Positions 24,032 through 32,067 of a DNA stretch of 44,193 nt are shown piece by piece. This DNA is from Bacillota bacterium (GTDB lineage: Bacteria; Bacillota; Clostridia; Christensenellales; SZUA-584). The stretch is from the NCBI GenBank assembly GCA_023397655.1, contig JAEWTW010000006.1, positions 1 to 44,193 on the forward strand, given 5' to 3'. The notes beneath the pieces were generated by a model. It did no database searches, was not told the origin of the DNA, and saw only the letters and a program-made list of their open reading frames with translations. The position numbers and the translations under genes are program-made. Within the stretch, counting starts at the first letter, position 1. Each line of letters starts with the position of its first letter.

Positions 24032-24643
24032 TTAAAGAAAGCTGTCGTTCCAGATGATACGGCTGACCAGCGGCTCATACCCGCCCGCGCACGGCAGCTC
24101 GCCCCGCGCCAGCAGCACGCTGATACCATGCACCAGCCCCCAGCAAAACAGTGTCAGCTCCTGCTCATCCCAGCCTTTTTCCGGGCAGGCTGCGCAGTAA
24201 CGGTGCACCGCAGCAAACAGCGTCGCAAAAGCATGCCCCGGCTGCAGATGCATGTCCTCGCCGCACGGAAACGACTCGGTGCCTGTCAGCTTCACATCGC
24301 TTAAAAACAGCAGGCTCATATATTCGGGGTTGTCCGCAAAAAACCGGATATACGCCACGCCCATCTCCTTGATCTGGCTGCGCGGGTCATCAGGATGCTT
24401 GCCGACCGCCGCTTCCAGGCTCTCGTTGAAGGCCGACATTGCCTGGTCCAGTATGGCACGCACCAATTCGTCCTTGTCCTTGAAGTGGCGGTAAGGAGCC
24501 GTTTGGCTTACGCCGCAGGCTGCGGCCACCTTGCGCAGCGAAAACGCCGCATAGCCCTCCTGGCTCAGCAGCGTCAGGCCCTTGCTGATCAGCTCTGATT
24601 TCAGGTCGCCATGGTGGTAATTCTTTTTGGTTGTATTGCTCAT
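24032..24643 (-). CDS. TetR/AcrR-family regulator with WHG-type C-terminal domain
   Basis: 203 residues. DNA-binding region: HHGDLKSELISKGLTLL, then GYAAFSLRKVAAACGVSQ, then TAPYRHFKDKDELV (about residues 10-58). The C-terminal part MGVAYIRFFADNPEYMSLLF, with FCWGLVHGISVLL near its end, fits the WHG/TetR_C_13-like ligand domain. It is divergent from two flavodoxin-like genes, with a 105-bp gap holding three GTAAACAT half-sites. Inference: it represses the flavodoxin operon and itself until a small ligand, perhaps a redox-active or toxic compound, binds. Confidence 0.9.
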   Translation of the reverse strand: MSNTTKKNYHHGDLKSELISKGLTLLSQEGYAAFSLRKVAAACGVSQTAPYRHFKDKDELVRAILDQAMSAFNESLEAAVGKHPDDPRSQIKEMGVAYIRFFADNPEYMSLLFLSDVKLTGTESFPCGEDMHLQPGHAFATLFAAVHRYCAACPEKGWDEQELTLFCWGLVHGISVLLARGELPCAGGYEPLVSRIIWNDSFL

Positions 24644-24689
24644 TGTGTTTCCTCTGATTATTTAGTCAAAAAAATTATAACACATTATG

Positions 24690-24732
24690 TTGACAGAGTA
24701 AACATAGTATGATATGTTTACATCGTAAACAT
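24690..24732 (+). promoter_or_regulatory. Promoter and TetR operator of the flavodoxin operon
   Basis: TTGACA (24690), 17 bp, TATGTT (24713). GTAAACATA (24698-24706) and TATGTTTAC (24713-24721) form a perfect inverted repeat with a 6-bp gap. TATGTTTAC also forms a perfect repeat with GTAAACAT (24725-24732). A divergent -10 for the TetR gene (TATAAT on the minus strand) is at 24674-24679. Confidence 0.72.
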
Positions 24733-24748
24733 TTGGGAGGTAAAAAAT

Positions 24749-25294
24749 ATGAAAGCCGTTATCATTACGGACAGTGAGCGGCAGCCGGGGAAAAGGCTGC
24801 ATGATGATCTCCTGTCCTGCCTAAAGGATTATGAAATTGAGGAGTTCAAAGTGGGCCGGGATGAACTGGCCTGCTGCACCGGCTGCTTTGGCTGCTGGAT
24901 CAAAACGCCCGGCGAATGCGTCATCAGAGATGGCATCGAAGCCATCAACCGCGCCGTGATGGGCAGCGACGTGGTGTTTTTCTTAACGCCCGTGGTGTTC
25001 GGCCAGTTCAGCGCCAACATCAAAACAGTGGTGGACCGGGGGCTGCCCAACATGCTGCCCTTCTTCATCACCCGCCCGGACGGGTCCACGATGCACCCGG
25101 CACGATACGTCCATTACCCACAATACGTGATGCTGGGCTTCGGTGACGATGTTTCCGCTGAGGATGCTCTGCTGTTTATCGACATCACCAAAAAGCACCG
25201 GCGCGGCGCGGAGGCGTTGGTATACGACCCAAATACCTGCCTTGAGGACCAACTGACAAACGTATCGCTGAGGAAATGCGAGGGATTATTATGA
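24749..25294 (+). CDS. Flavodoxin-fold NAD(P)H-dependent FMN reductase family protein
   Basis: 181 residues. Flavodoxin-like fold with the block CCTGCFGCWIKTPGECVIRD (about 41-60), common to iron-sulfur flavoprotein-type and WrbA-like NADPH reductases, then SDVVFFLTPVVFGQFSANIK, which lines the FMN site. The cysteines CC-x2-C-x2-C are conserved in many clostridial flavodoxin-family proteins, but a complete iron-sulfur site is not certain. ATG follows GGGAGG. First gene of a two-gene operon under the divergent TetR regulator. Inference: reduces a xenobiotic, quinone or nitro compound that also serves as inducer. Confidence 0.82.
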   Translation: MKAVIITDSERQPGKRLHDDLLSCLKDYEIEEFKVGRDELACCTGCFGCWIKTPGECVIRDGIEAINRAVMGSDVVFFLTPVVFGQFSANIKTVVDRGLPNMLPFFITRPDGSTMHPARYVHYPQYVMLGFGDDVSAEDALLFIDITKKHRRGAEALVYDPNTCLEDQLTNVSLRKCEGLL

Positions 25295-25980
25295 GCACAG
25301 ACACCAAAAAAATTATCGTTATCAACGGCAGCCCCAAGGCTGCATCCCAGTCGGTATCCGGCACGCTGGCCGTCCAGGCGCAGAACCTGTTCGGTGCATC
25401 GGGCATTGAGGCCAGCGTCATCCGCGCAGGATCAGCCATCACTGACAATGCCTGCGAAGCGGATTATGCCGCCATGCGTTCGGCGGACGCACTGCTGTTT
25501 ATATTCCCCCTGTATTATTTCTGCGTGCCCTCCAAGCTGATGCGGTTCATGGAGGACTACGCCGCATATGTCACCCGTGAAGGCGGTCTGCCCCGCAGCC
25601 AGCACATTTATACCATCGTGAACTGCGGCTTTCCGGAGCCCGACATCAACGAAGAAGCGCTTCGTGTCGTGAGCAGCTTCGCAAACCACATCGGTGCGAC
25701 ATTTCGCTTTGGCGTCAGCAGCGGCGCGGGCGGCATGCTGGCCGAGGCCAGAGAAGCCCCGTTTATGAAGAAAGCCATCGCAAAGCTGGAAGGCGCGATG
25801 GCGCTGATGGCACAGGACACGATGGTTCCCATGCCCGTACCGCCTGAGAATGTGTCCATCGCGCTGAACTTTCCGCGGAGTTTGTACTTTTTCATGGGCA
25901 ACCGCGGCTGGTATGGCATGGCCCGAAAAAACAAGCTGAGAAAAAAAGAGCTGCTTGCCCGCCCGTATCAAACCGTTTAA
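25291..25980 (+). CDS. Second flavodoxin-fold NAD(P)H oxidoreductase
   Basis: 229 residues. The N-terminal IIVINGSPKAASQSVSGTLA is the phosphate loop of the flavodoxin-like NADPH-dependent FMN reductases, and ADALLFIFPLYYFCVPSKLMRFMEDYA forms the second FMN-contacting segment. Unlike its neighbour it lacks the cysteine-rich block. The start at 25291 overlaps the previous stop by 4 bases (ATGA) and has GAGGGA upstream; an in-frame ATG 5 codons earlier is less likely. The C-terminus is basic (ARKNKLRKKELLARP). Probably partners or complements the upstream flavoprotein. A strong terminator ends the operon. Confidence 0.82.
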   Translation: MSTDTKKIIVINGSPKAASQSVSGTLAVQAQNLFGASGIEASVIRAGSAITDNACEADYAAMRSADALLFIFPLYYFCVPSKLMRFMEDYAAYVTREGGLPRSQHIYTIVNCGFPEPDINEEALRVVSSFANHIGATFRFGVSSGAGGMLAEAREAPFMKKAIAKLEGAMALMAQDTMVPMPVPPENVSIALNFPRSLYFFMGNRGWYGMARKNKLRKKELLARPYQTV

Positions 25981-25993
25981 ACATCACAATGAC

Positions 25994-26033
25994 GCCGCGC
26001 GCCAGAATTTATTATACTGGCGCGCGGCTTTTC
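25994..26033 (+). terminator. Terminator of the flavodoxin operon
   Basis: A 12-bp stem GCCGCGCGCCAG/CTGGCGCGCGGC followed by TTTTCT. Confidence 0.88.
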
Positions 26034-26079
26034 TATTTGTTATAATAAAAATATAAAAACACCCGGAGGTCTGTGAAGC

Positions 26080-26997
26080 ATGGAGTGCGGCAAGGCCATC
26101 GATATGTACCGGGAGCATAATACCCGGATATTCAACCCCAATAAGTTTTTCAGCAAAGACGATATCGACGCGGCATTTACACATGAAAGTAACCTTTTTA
26201 ACTCAATCGAAGACGGCATCAGCATATTGGATACCGATCTAAATATCATGCGCGTCAATTTTACGATGCAGAAATGGTATGCCCACAAGCCCCGCCTCAT
26301 AGGTAAAAAATGCTATGCCGCCTACCACGACCGCACCGAACCCTGTGGCTACTGTCCCATAGTAAAGGCTATCAAGTCTCAAAAAGCCCATCGTGACATC
26401 GTTTCTTATTATATGAAATACAGCCACGCCTCCGGCTGGCATGAACTGCAGGGCTTTCCGATCGTAGACGGAGACACCATTGTTGGCATCGTCGAATACG
26501 TGAAAGACATCACCTGTGAGGTGGACCTTTATTCCAAGATACACACCATCGAAAAGGATATGAGCCACGTTAAATCCCAAAACGAGCTGCTCAAAACATA
26601 CATCGAGCAAAAGGAGCTGGAGAAGCGCGAGATCGAAGACAACATCAAAAGCAACATCCGCAAATACATCAAGCCGGTGCTGCGCCATATGCGCGAATCC
26701 TTCGCGGAACGGCCCGCCGAATCCGACATGATCTCCTTTCTGGACAGCCTGTTTGAAAATATCGTGACCCCTTACCTCTCCGGCCCGTCGGGGCTGGCGG
26801 ATTTCACCTCGCGCGAGATCGAGATTATGGCAATGATCCGCGCGGGCAGCACATCCAAAGAGATTGCGGATGCGCTGTGTCTGTCCAAAAAAACTGTGGA
26901 TTTCCACCGCGCCAACATCCGCGCCAAGCTGCATCTGGAACCGGGTCGGGACAACCTGCGCGCGTTCCTGATACGCTCAAATATCGCCCTCGACTAG
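26080..26997 (+). CDS. PAS-domain LuxR-type transcriptional regulator
   Basis: 305 residues. PAS domain (about 35-150): SIEDGISILDTDLNIMRVN start, cysteine cluster C78-x10-C89-x2-C92, then VGIVEYVKDIT at its end. A coiled-coil linker (about 155-195, KELEKREIEDNIKSN) leads to a LuxR helix-turn-helix (about 243-300, FTSREIEIMAMIRAGSTSKE and KKTVDFHRANIRAKL). No receiver or kinase domain. Inference: a one-component sensor in which the PAS pocket or the Cys cluster senses a ligand or redox state. ATG follows CGGAGG. It precedes the Old Yellow Enzyme gene, whose promoter holds a repeated 13-mer that this protein may bind. Confidence 0.88.
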   Translation: MECGKAIDMYREHNTRIFNPNKFFSKDDIDAAFTHESNLFNSIEDGISILDTDLNIMRVNFTMQKWYAHKPRLIGKKCYAAYHDRTEPCGYCPIVKAIKSQKAHRDIVSYYMKYSHASGWHELQGFPIVDGDTIVGIVEYVKDITCEVDLYSKIHTIEKDMSHVKSQNELLKTYIEQKELEKREIEDNIKSNIRKYIKPVLRHMRESFAERPAESDMISFLDSLFENIVTPYLSGPSGLADFTSREIEIMAMIRAGSTSKEIADALCLSKKTVDFHRANIRAKLHLEPGRDNLRAFLIRSNIALD

Positions 26998-27006
26998 TAC
27001 TGGGTT

Positions 27007-27073
27007 TATACTGGTATTAACCCGTATTAGCTTGGGATTGTAGCGCTGTTACACTGACTCTATACTGGTATTA
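27007..27073 (+). promoter_or_regulatory. Repeated 13-mer at the promoter of the Old Yellow Enzyme gene
   Basis: TATACTGGTATTA occurs at 27007-27019 and 27061-27073, 54 bp apart (about five helical turns). The second copy contains the -10 TATACT of a promoter with TTGTAG at 27038 and a 17-bp spacer. The first lies within GGGTT...AACCC (27002-27023). Candidate sites for the PAS-LuxR regulator. Confidence 0.55.
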
Positions 27074-27098
27074 TCAAATACTGTATGGAGGTCGTGCT

Positions 27099-28337
27099 AT
27101 GAGAATTGATGAACCATTGGCGCAACCGATTCAAATCGGTTCCAAAACAGCTCCCAACCGTTTCGTGATCAATGCCATGGAATGCTGCGATTCAGATCCG
27201 CAGGGAAACCCCACCGCCCCCACATACGAAAGATACACCAATCTGTTCGAGGGCAATGCCGGCGTCATCGTGCTGGAAGCCATCACCGTGGGTTACGAGA
27301 ATCGTTCCCGTGAATTTCAGCTTTCCATCATGCCGCATAATCAAAAGCCGCTGGAACAGTTCGTCTCTAAAATGAGAGAAGTCAATCCCAAACCGCTGTT
27401 CATCTTCCAGCTGACGCATTCGGGCGAACTCAGCCACCCGGCGTTTTCGAAGCGCGTGTGCGTGAAGCCGCTGGCCGGTTTCGGCGGTGATGTTCTCAGT
27501 GAAGACGACGTCGATAAGATCATTGACAAGTTCGTGCTGAGCGCCAAGATCGCGCACGATGCGGGCGCAGACGGTGTGGATTTAAAGCTTTGCCACGGCT
27601 ATCTCGGCTCGCAGATACTGCGCCCGTACAACGACCGCAACTGGAAATACGGCGGCCCATGGGAAAAACGGCGTCAGTTCGCGTATGACCTGATCGAGAA
27701 GGTCACCGCCGCCGTCAACGATAAGAACTTCCTCATCGGCTCCAAAGTCTCGTTCTGGGAAGGCTTCCCGGGCGGGCAGGGCAGTGCAGGTCCGGATACC
27801 GCCATCATCGACCTGACCGAGCCGCTGGATCTGGTTAAAGGCCTTGAGGAACGCGGCGCCAGCTTCATCATCCAGTCGGCGGGCAGCCCGTCCATCACGT
27901 TGGCGCTGTCGCAGCCGGACAAGGCGATACCCGATCAGGTGTACCTGCACCACACCTTCCAGAAAGCAGGCAAGGATGTGCTGAAAAAAGCCGTCATGAT
28001 CGGCTCCGCTTACTCTGTGTTCAACAAGGGCAACAACAAGCTGCAGGCACGCGAAAAGGAAGAAAGCACCACTTTCTTCTGGGGCAATAAGAACATCAAA
28101 GACGGCGTGACCGACATGATCGCTCTTGGACGCCAGTCTCTGGCCGATCCGCTGCTGCCCAAGAAATATCTCGAAGGCCGTGAAAGCGAGATCAAATGGT
28201 GCACCGCATGCGACAACTGCATCGAGTTCCTCATCCGGCAGAAGAATGTGGGCTGCGCGACCTACAATAAGCCCTATACGCTCTCCCTTCAGGAGATTCG
28301 CCGGGCAGAAGGCAACCTCAGGGAAAAACACACCTGA
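27099..28337 (+). CDS. NADH:flavin oxidoreductase, Old Yellow Enzyme family, with Fe-S cysteines
   Basis: 412 residues. FMN-binding TIM barrel: PLAQPIQIGSKTAPNRFVIN start, LFIFQLTHSGELS, the active-site block KLCHGYLGSQILRPYNDR, and DMIALGRQSLADPLLPKKY near the phosphate site. The end holds CTACDNCIEFLIRQKNVGC, giving C-x2-C-x2-C-x11-C. 2,4-Dienoyl-CoA reductase relatives usually have C-x2-C-x3-C-x11-12-C for a 4Fe-4S cluster. The C-terminal FAD/NAD domains of those enzymes are absent. So electrons must come from a separate partner, perhaps one of the flavodoxin-like proteins. Substrate probably an activated alkene, unknown. ATG follows GGAGG. Confidence 0.88.
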   Translation: MRIDEPLAQPIQIGSKTAPNRFVINAMECCDSDPQGNPTAPTYERYTNLFEGNAGVIVLEAITVGYENRSREFQLSIMPHNQKPLEQFVSKMREVNPKPLFIFQLTHSGELSHPAFSKRVCVKPLAGFGGDVLSEDDVDKIIDKFVLSAKIAHDAGADGVDLKLCHGYLGSQILRPYNDRNWKYGGPWEKRRQFAYDLIEKVTAAVNDKNFLIGSKVSFWEGFPGGQGSAGPDTAIIDLTEPLDLVKGLEERGASFIIQSAGSPSITLALSQPDKAIPDQVYLHHTFQKAGKDVLKKAVMIGSAYSVFNKGNNKLQAREKEESTTFFWGNKNIKDGVTDMIALGRQSLADPLLPKKYLEGRESEIKWCTACDNCIEFLIRQKNVGCATYNKPYTLSLQEIRRAEGNLREKHT

Positions 28338-28367
28338 TTAAATGTGGTATTGGGGAATGGAGTTATC

Positions 28368-28402
28368 GGGGGCTGCGCCTGTGTGCAGTCCCCCATTTTA
28401 TT
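28368..28402 (+). terminator. Terminator of the Old Yellow Enzyme gene
   Basis: GGGGGCTGC and GCAGTCCCCC with an 8-base loop, then ATTTTATTT. Confidence 0.75.
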
Positions 28403-28438
28403 TGGGCAGAAGTGTGCCATATACGCCAATTCCTTTAA

Positions 28439-28466
28439 TAAAAAAAGCCGCATCTGTGACGCGGCT
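28439..28466 (-). terminator. Terminator of the LCP gene
   Basis: Minus strand: AGCCGC, loop GTCACAGAT, GCGGCT, then seven T. It lies 12 bp past the stop. Confidence 0.82.
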
Positions 28467-28477
28467 CGTGTTTATCT

Positions 28478-29551
28478 CTATTGCTCCAGAAAATCCTTCA
28501 GCTTGGCCAGCTCTTTTTCCGTATTCACCGGCTTCACGACCGACATGCCTTCATAGCTGCCATTCCTGAATTCTTCGGGATAACGGAACGTCTGCAGCTG
28601 GCTGCCTTCCATTCCCCTCACAGCCGTCGCGATATCCAGCATGCGGCCAAGCGGAATGTCTGTGCGCACATACTCCACCACCGCGCCCAGCAGATCAGGT
28701 ATCTGACCGGCATTCATGTTCATCGCTTTGGTAAACAGGGCTTCCAGCACCTTGTGCTGTCGTTCCACACGCTGAGAATCTCCGTCCAGCTTACGGATGC
28801 GCATGTAGGCCACCGCCTGCCTTCCATTCAAATGCTGCTCACCCGCTTCATCGATATAATCCACCTTGTGATCCCTGTCGATGCTGTTCGTCTCTTTGAT
28901 GGCATCCTTCAGATAGCTGAGCTCTTTTCGTTCCAGCGTCACATCCACGCCGCCCAGCGCATCGATGATGTCTTCCATTCCGAAGAAGTTGACGACCACA
29001 TAGTAGTCCGGTGACAGCCCGAAATTGTCCTGCAGCATACTTTTTGCCAGTTCCACGCTGCCGAAGTGAAACGCCGTATTGAGCTTGTTCTTGTCATGCC
29101 CGTCAATGGCCACCAGCGTGTCGCGCATCAATGACACCAGCTTGATGGAGTGATGGCCCGTATCGATGCGTAGATACATCATGACGTCCGAACGTCCCGA
29201 AAACTGCGTGCGGTCGCGGTTGTCCACGCCCACCAGCAGCACGTCGACTACCTCTTCCGTCTTTTCCATCGTGGGCACCGCCACCTGCTCAAATGTCACC
29301 TCTGGGAGGCTTTCTGCTTCCGGGTCCGACTCCGGCTCCTCAACCACAGCCATCTGGCCCGTTCCCAAATCACCCCATATCCTCGAGATATCCACATACA
29401 AACCGACAAGGCTGCCAATGAGCAGTAGCACAAGCGCACAGAACACAATCACCAGTGTTTTGAATGTCCTCCTGTGCTTTCCGGCTTTTCCGCTGCCCTG
29501 CTGATAGCTATTCACCTGTAACCTGTCGTTCCGTTCATTATACTTATCCAT
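28478..29551 (-). CDS. LytR-CpsA-Psr (LCP) family cell-wall glycopolymer transferase
   Basis: 357 residues. Short cytoplasmic N-terminus, one membrane helix (LVIVFCALVLLLIGSLVGLYV, about 31-51), and an extracytoplasmic LCP domain from about residue 100: VVDVLLVGVDNRDRTQFSGR, DVMMYLRIDT, LVSLMRDTLVAI (with the conserved Arg), NKLNTAFHFG and AVAYMRIRKLDGDSQRVERQ. Known: LCP enzymes transfer undecaprenyl-linked polymers to peptidoglycan. The acidic linker between helix and domain (EEPESDPEAESLPE) is unusual but not diagnostic. The adjacent upstream gene codes for an M15 peptidase, making a small envelope cluster. Confidence 0.93.
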   Translation of the reverse strand: MDKYNERNDRLQVNSYQQGSGKAGKHRRTFKTLVIVFCALVLLLIGSLVGLYVDISRIWGDLGTGQMAVVEEPESDPEAESLPEVTFEQVAVPTMEKTEEVVDVLLVGVDNRDRTQFSGRSDVMMYLRIDTGHHSIKLVSLMRDTLVAIDGHDKNKLNTAFHFGSVELAKSMLQDNFGLSPDYYVVVNFFGMEDIIDALGGVDVTLERKELSYLKDAIKETNSIDRDHKVDYIDEAGEQHLNGRQAVAYMRIRKLDGDSQRVERQHKVLEALFTKAMNMNAGQIPDLLGAVVEYVRTDIPLGRMLDIATAVRGMEGSQLQTFRYPEEFRNGSYEGMSVVKPVNTEKELAKLKDFLEQ

Positions 29552-29666
29552 CCATTATCCTCTTGCATATTACAGTTATACTGTTTTGACAACCGCTAGA
29601 TTGTATCACTTATGCTGCATTTTTTCAATAATCAGGTTTTTCAGGCAAAAACCTGCCGCGCGCCGG

Positions 29667-30530
29667 TCAGCCGACACTCTTTGAAAAGTGCTGATAATCC
29701 TTGTCACCTTTCCAGTCGCCCCCCCAGGACCAGCCATGCTTTTTAAACAGCTTATAGCACAGGTCGTCATGGTCGATCATGCCGGGCAGCCCCAAGGACC
29801 GGTCCACATATTTCGCTCCGTTTTCAGGGGCCACACGGTTCCCGTCTATGTACGGGTTCAGCAGCGGATTGATGTCGATCGCCGCCCCCAGACTGTGCCG
29901 GGACAACGTTTGAGATCCCGTTACACGCCTGTAACAGAAAGCGGACGTGTTGTTGTCCTCCATCGAGAGCGTATCGTCTGCCGGCTGACCATAGTCATCC
30001 ACCAGCCGCACGGATGCCAAAGGATATTCCGCCTTGTACAGCTCGTAGAATATCTCTGTTACCTCTTCCGCCAGCTTCTTGTTGACGATCAGATCGCCTC
30101 TGTGCACATCCCCTTCAAAGTCGAAGTATTTAATACGCACATAGCGCAGATCACTGTAGCTGATCGCGATATCGTCGTCATCCTTCGGATAGCTTAAGCC
30201 GGTGATCCTCTCCTTTATCTCGTCATTCAGCTTCACATAATAGAACCCGTCGGCCACTTCCACCCGCCCGTCGTCTGGTTTCGGCGTGGGAGTCGGTGTC
30301 GGCTCCGGCGTGGGTTCCGCCGTCGGCTCCACGTCCGCCCGCGTCGTTTCTATCGGAGAAGGCGAGGGAGACGGCGTCGGTATCGGTGCGGATGCCGGCA
30401 GTTGAGTTGACTCCGGCAGTTGAGTCGGCTCCGGCGTTTCAGTCATACGGCTGTCTTCACCGTCAAATGCACACCCGCTCAATGCCAGTATGATCAAAGT
30501 AATCAAAAAAAATGTTCCTGCCCGCCTCAA
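29667..30530 (-). CDS. M15-family D,D-/L,D-carboxypeptidase lipoprotein
   Basis: 287 residues. Lipoprotein signal RRAGTFFLITLIILALSGC, then a long Pro/Thr/Ser linker (about 30-90), then an M15 zinc peptidase domain: zinc ligands in LSRHSLGAAIDINPL (His and Asp) and the final DYQHFSK (His), plus WSWGGDWKG typical of the M15_4 subgroup. Known role: trimming of peptidoglycan stem peptides outside the cell. I choose the TTG at 30530 because AGAGGAG lies 7 bases upstream and it gives a compact lipoprotein signal. The longer ATG starts (30596, 30566) lack a ribosome binding site and would add a charged 22-residue lead. Confidence 0.88.
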   Translation of the reverse strand: MRRAGTFFLITLIILALSGCAFDGEDSRMTETPEPTQLPESTQLPASAPIPTPSPSPSPIETTRADVEPTAEPTPEPTPTPTPKPDDGRVEVADGFYYVKLNDEIKERITGLSYPKDDDDIAISYSDLRYVRIKYFDFEGDVHRGDLIVNKKLAEEVTEIFYELYKAEYPLASVRLVDDYGQPADDTLSMEDNNTSAFCYRRVTGSQTLSRHSLGAAIDINPLLNPYIDGNRVAPENGAKYVDRSLGLPGMIDHDDLCYKLFKKHGWSWGGDWKGDKDYQHFSKSVG

Positions 30531-30627
30531 TGCTTTCTCCTCTCTGATAGCTTGCCGGAATTTCATATATTTTATCACACCATCCGCCAAAATCAAACAT
30601 GGCGGCCCTGGTCTGTTTGGTTAAAGT

Positions 30628-30656
30628 TTGGATAGAAAAATAACGAAGTATATGAT
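30628..30656 (+). promoter_or_regulatory. Promoter of the cyclic-nucleotide-binding/DUF2225 gene
   Basis: TTGGAT, 17 bp, TATGAT, about 50 bp before the TTG start. Confidence 0.5.
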
Positions 30657-30711
30657 AGATGATATCAGGTCGTGATGTCACGCATATATTTTCGCACGGA
30701 GGAACCTCGAT

Positions 30712-31860
30712 TTGCTGAATCTTCAAGTTTTAAACAACGTATCGCGTGCGATGAAATATGCACAGGGTACCGTCATGAACACGCAAGGCGACAACCTGAT
30801 GCACATCATTTTGCATGGGGAAGCCGGTATTGTCGCCAGCAGCGCAGACGGGCATTCTCTCACCGCCCGATTGGGCCCCGGTGATTTTTTCGGGGAAACG
30901 GCGCTGTTTCTGGGCGCTGACGCGCCTGGTTCCATTATCGCGCTGACAGATATCATCACTCTGCCGGTCAGCCGGCAAGCCGCAAACGATTTTTTCAAAG
31001 ATGAACCCGCTATCGCTTTTGAAATATGCAAAGCCTTATGCAGTCGGCTTCCGCAGGACAACCAAGCCTCTGCAGCCCCCGCTGCCCCGTCCACGGGTGT
31101 AGAAAAGGCTGATGAGGACACACAGGCACAGTCCGGCTGCTTCACGCTGTTCCCGGAGGAGCACGGTCTGTACAGCCTTTCAATTGACAATTCCGATCGT
31201 GAACATCTGATGGAGCGTGCCATCAACTGCCCGTTGTGTAAGCAGAGTTTCAGCTTTCTCTCGATACGCCCGTCCAAGCTGGCCGTCGAAAGCACCGACA
31301 GCGATATGCGCCCGCGCTACAAGGGTATCGAGCCGCTGTATTACGATGTGATTACCTGCCCGCACTGCCTGTACAGCGCCCTGTCCGATCAGTTCGATAC
31401 GCCCAAGACACCCAAGCCCGCATTTCAGGACGATCTCAAAGCGGTCAAAGAAAGCTGCGGCATCGATTTTTCCGCGGGAGTGACCACGGATACCGTTTTT
31501 GCAGGTTACTACCTCGCCCTGCTGTGCGCTCCAAACTGTTTTCCGAAACATCAGCTGGTTACCGCCAAGCTGCTTTTGAAGCTGTCACGCGTCTATCAAG
31601 ACTGTGCGGACAACATGTTGGAATCCCGCACGGCAAGGCAGGCGCTGGACACCTACATGTTTATCTACCAGAACCTCGAGATACCCGTTGAGCAGGAGCA
31701 GCAGCTGTGCATGGTCATCGCAGAGCTGTCCGCAAAGATGGGCGAAACCCGCCAGGCCAAGGACTTTTTCTTCAAGATTAAGATCAACCGAAGCGCTGCG
31801 CCGCTGCTCAGGCGGCAGGCCGAAAGTCGGCTCTACGATCTCCGGGAAGGCGAAAAATAA
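30712..31860 (+). CDS. Cyclic-nucleotide-binding domain fused to DUF2225
   Basis: 382 residues. The N-terminal Crp-like cNMP domain (about 15-115) has MHIILHGEAGIV, GPGDFFGETALF and an ALTDIITLPVSRQAANDFF helix, but no helix-turn-helix follows. An Ala/Pro linker leads to DUF2225 (about 165-375) with two zinc-knuckle-like pairs, CPLCKQSF and CPHCLYSA, and TPR-like helices at the end. Known: DUF2225 proteins occur across Clostridia; the role is not defined. Start TTG with GGAGG 9 bases upstream; no ATG fits. Own promoter and terminator. Inference: a cytoplasmic nucleotide-responsive scaffold or metal-binding protein. Confidence 0.85.
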   Translation: MLNLQVLNNVSRAMKYAQGTVMNTQGDNLMHIILHGEAGIVASSADGHSLTARLGPGDFFGETALFLGADAPGSIIALTDIITLPVSRQAANDFFKDEPAIAFEICKALCSRLPQDNQASAAPAAPSTGVEKADEDTQAQSGCFTLFPEEHGLYSLSIDNSDREHLMERAINCPLCKQSFSFLSIRPSKLAVESTDSDMRPRYKGIEPLYYDVITCPHCLYSALSDQFDTPKTPKPAFQDDLKAVKESCGIDFSAGVTTDTVFAGYYLALLCAPNCFPKHQLVTAKLLLKLSRVYQDCADNMLESRTARQALDTYMFIYQNLEIPVEQEQQLCMVIAELSAKMGETRQAKDFFFKIKINRSAAPLLRRQAESRLYDLREGEK

Positions 31861-31885
31861 CAAGCTGCTCTAGCATTCAACACCG

Positions 31886-31913
31886 CCGCGCTCTATAAAA
31901 GGGCGCGGTTTTT
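31886..31913 (+). terminator. Terminator of the CNB/DUF2225 gene
   Basis: CCGCGC, an 11-base loop, GCGCGG, then TTTTT. Confidence 0.75.
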
Positions 31914-32067
31914 ATGTCTGCGCGTCACGTGCACCGCTGTCTGCATCCGGACTTTCTGACACAGTGCCCGGGGCGGGAGACCGTCCTCTCTGCCCGCCGC
32001 GTCTGGTCTTTGTCGCCGCCCAGTGTCATATATCTGATAGCAAGGACGCAAAAGGGCCGGTGAACGG

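Noticed and set aside
32040..32066. Fragment GCAAGGACGCAAAAGGGCC resembling a c-di-GMP riboswitch core
   Set aside because: It lacks the GGCAAACC strand, the GAAA loop stem and the GTCTAA part. A short chance match.
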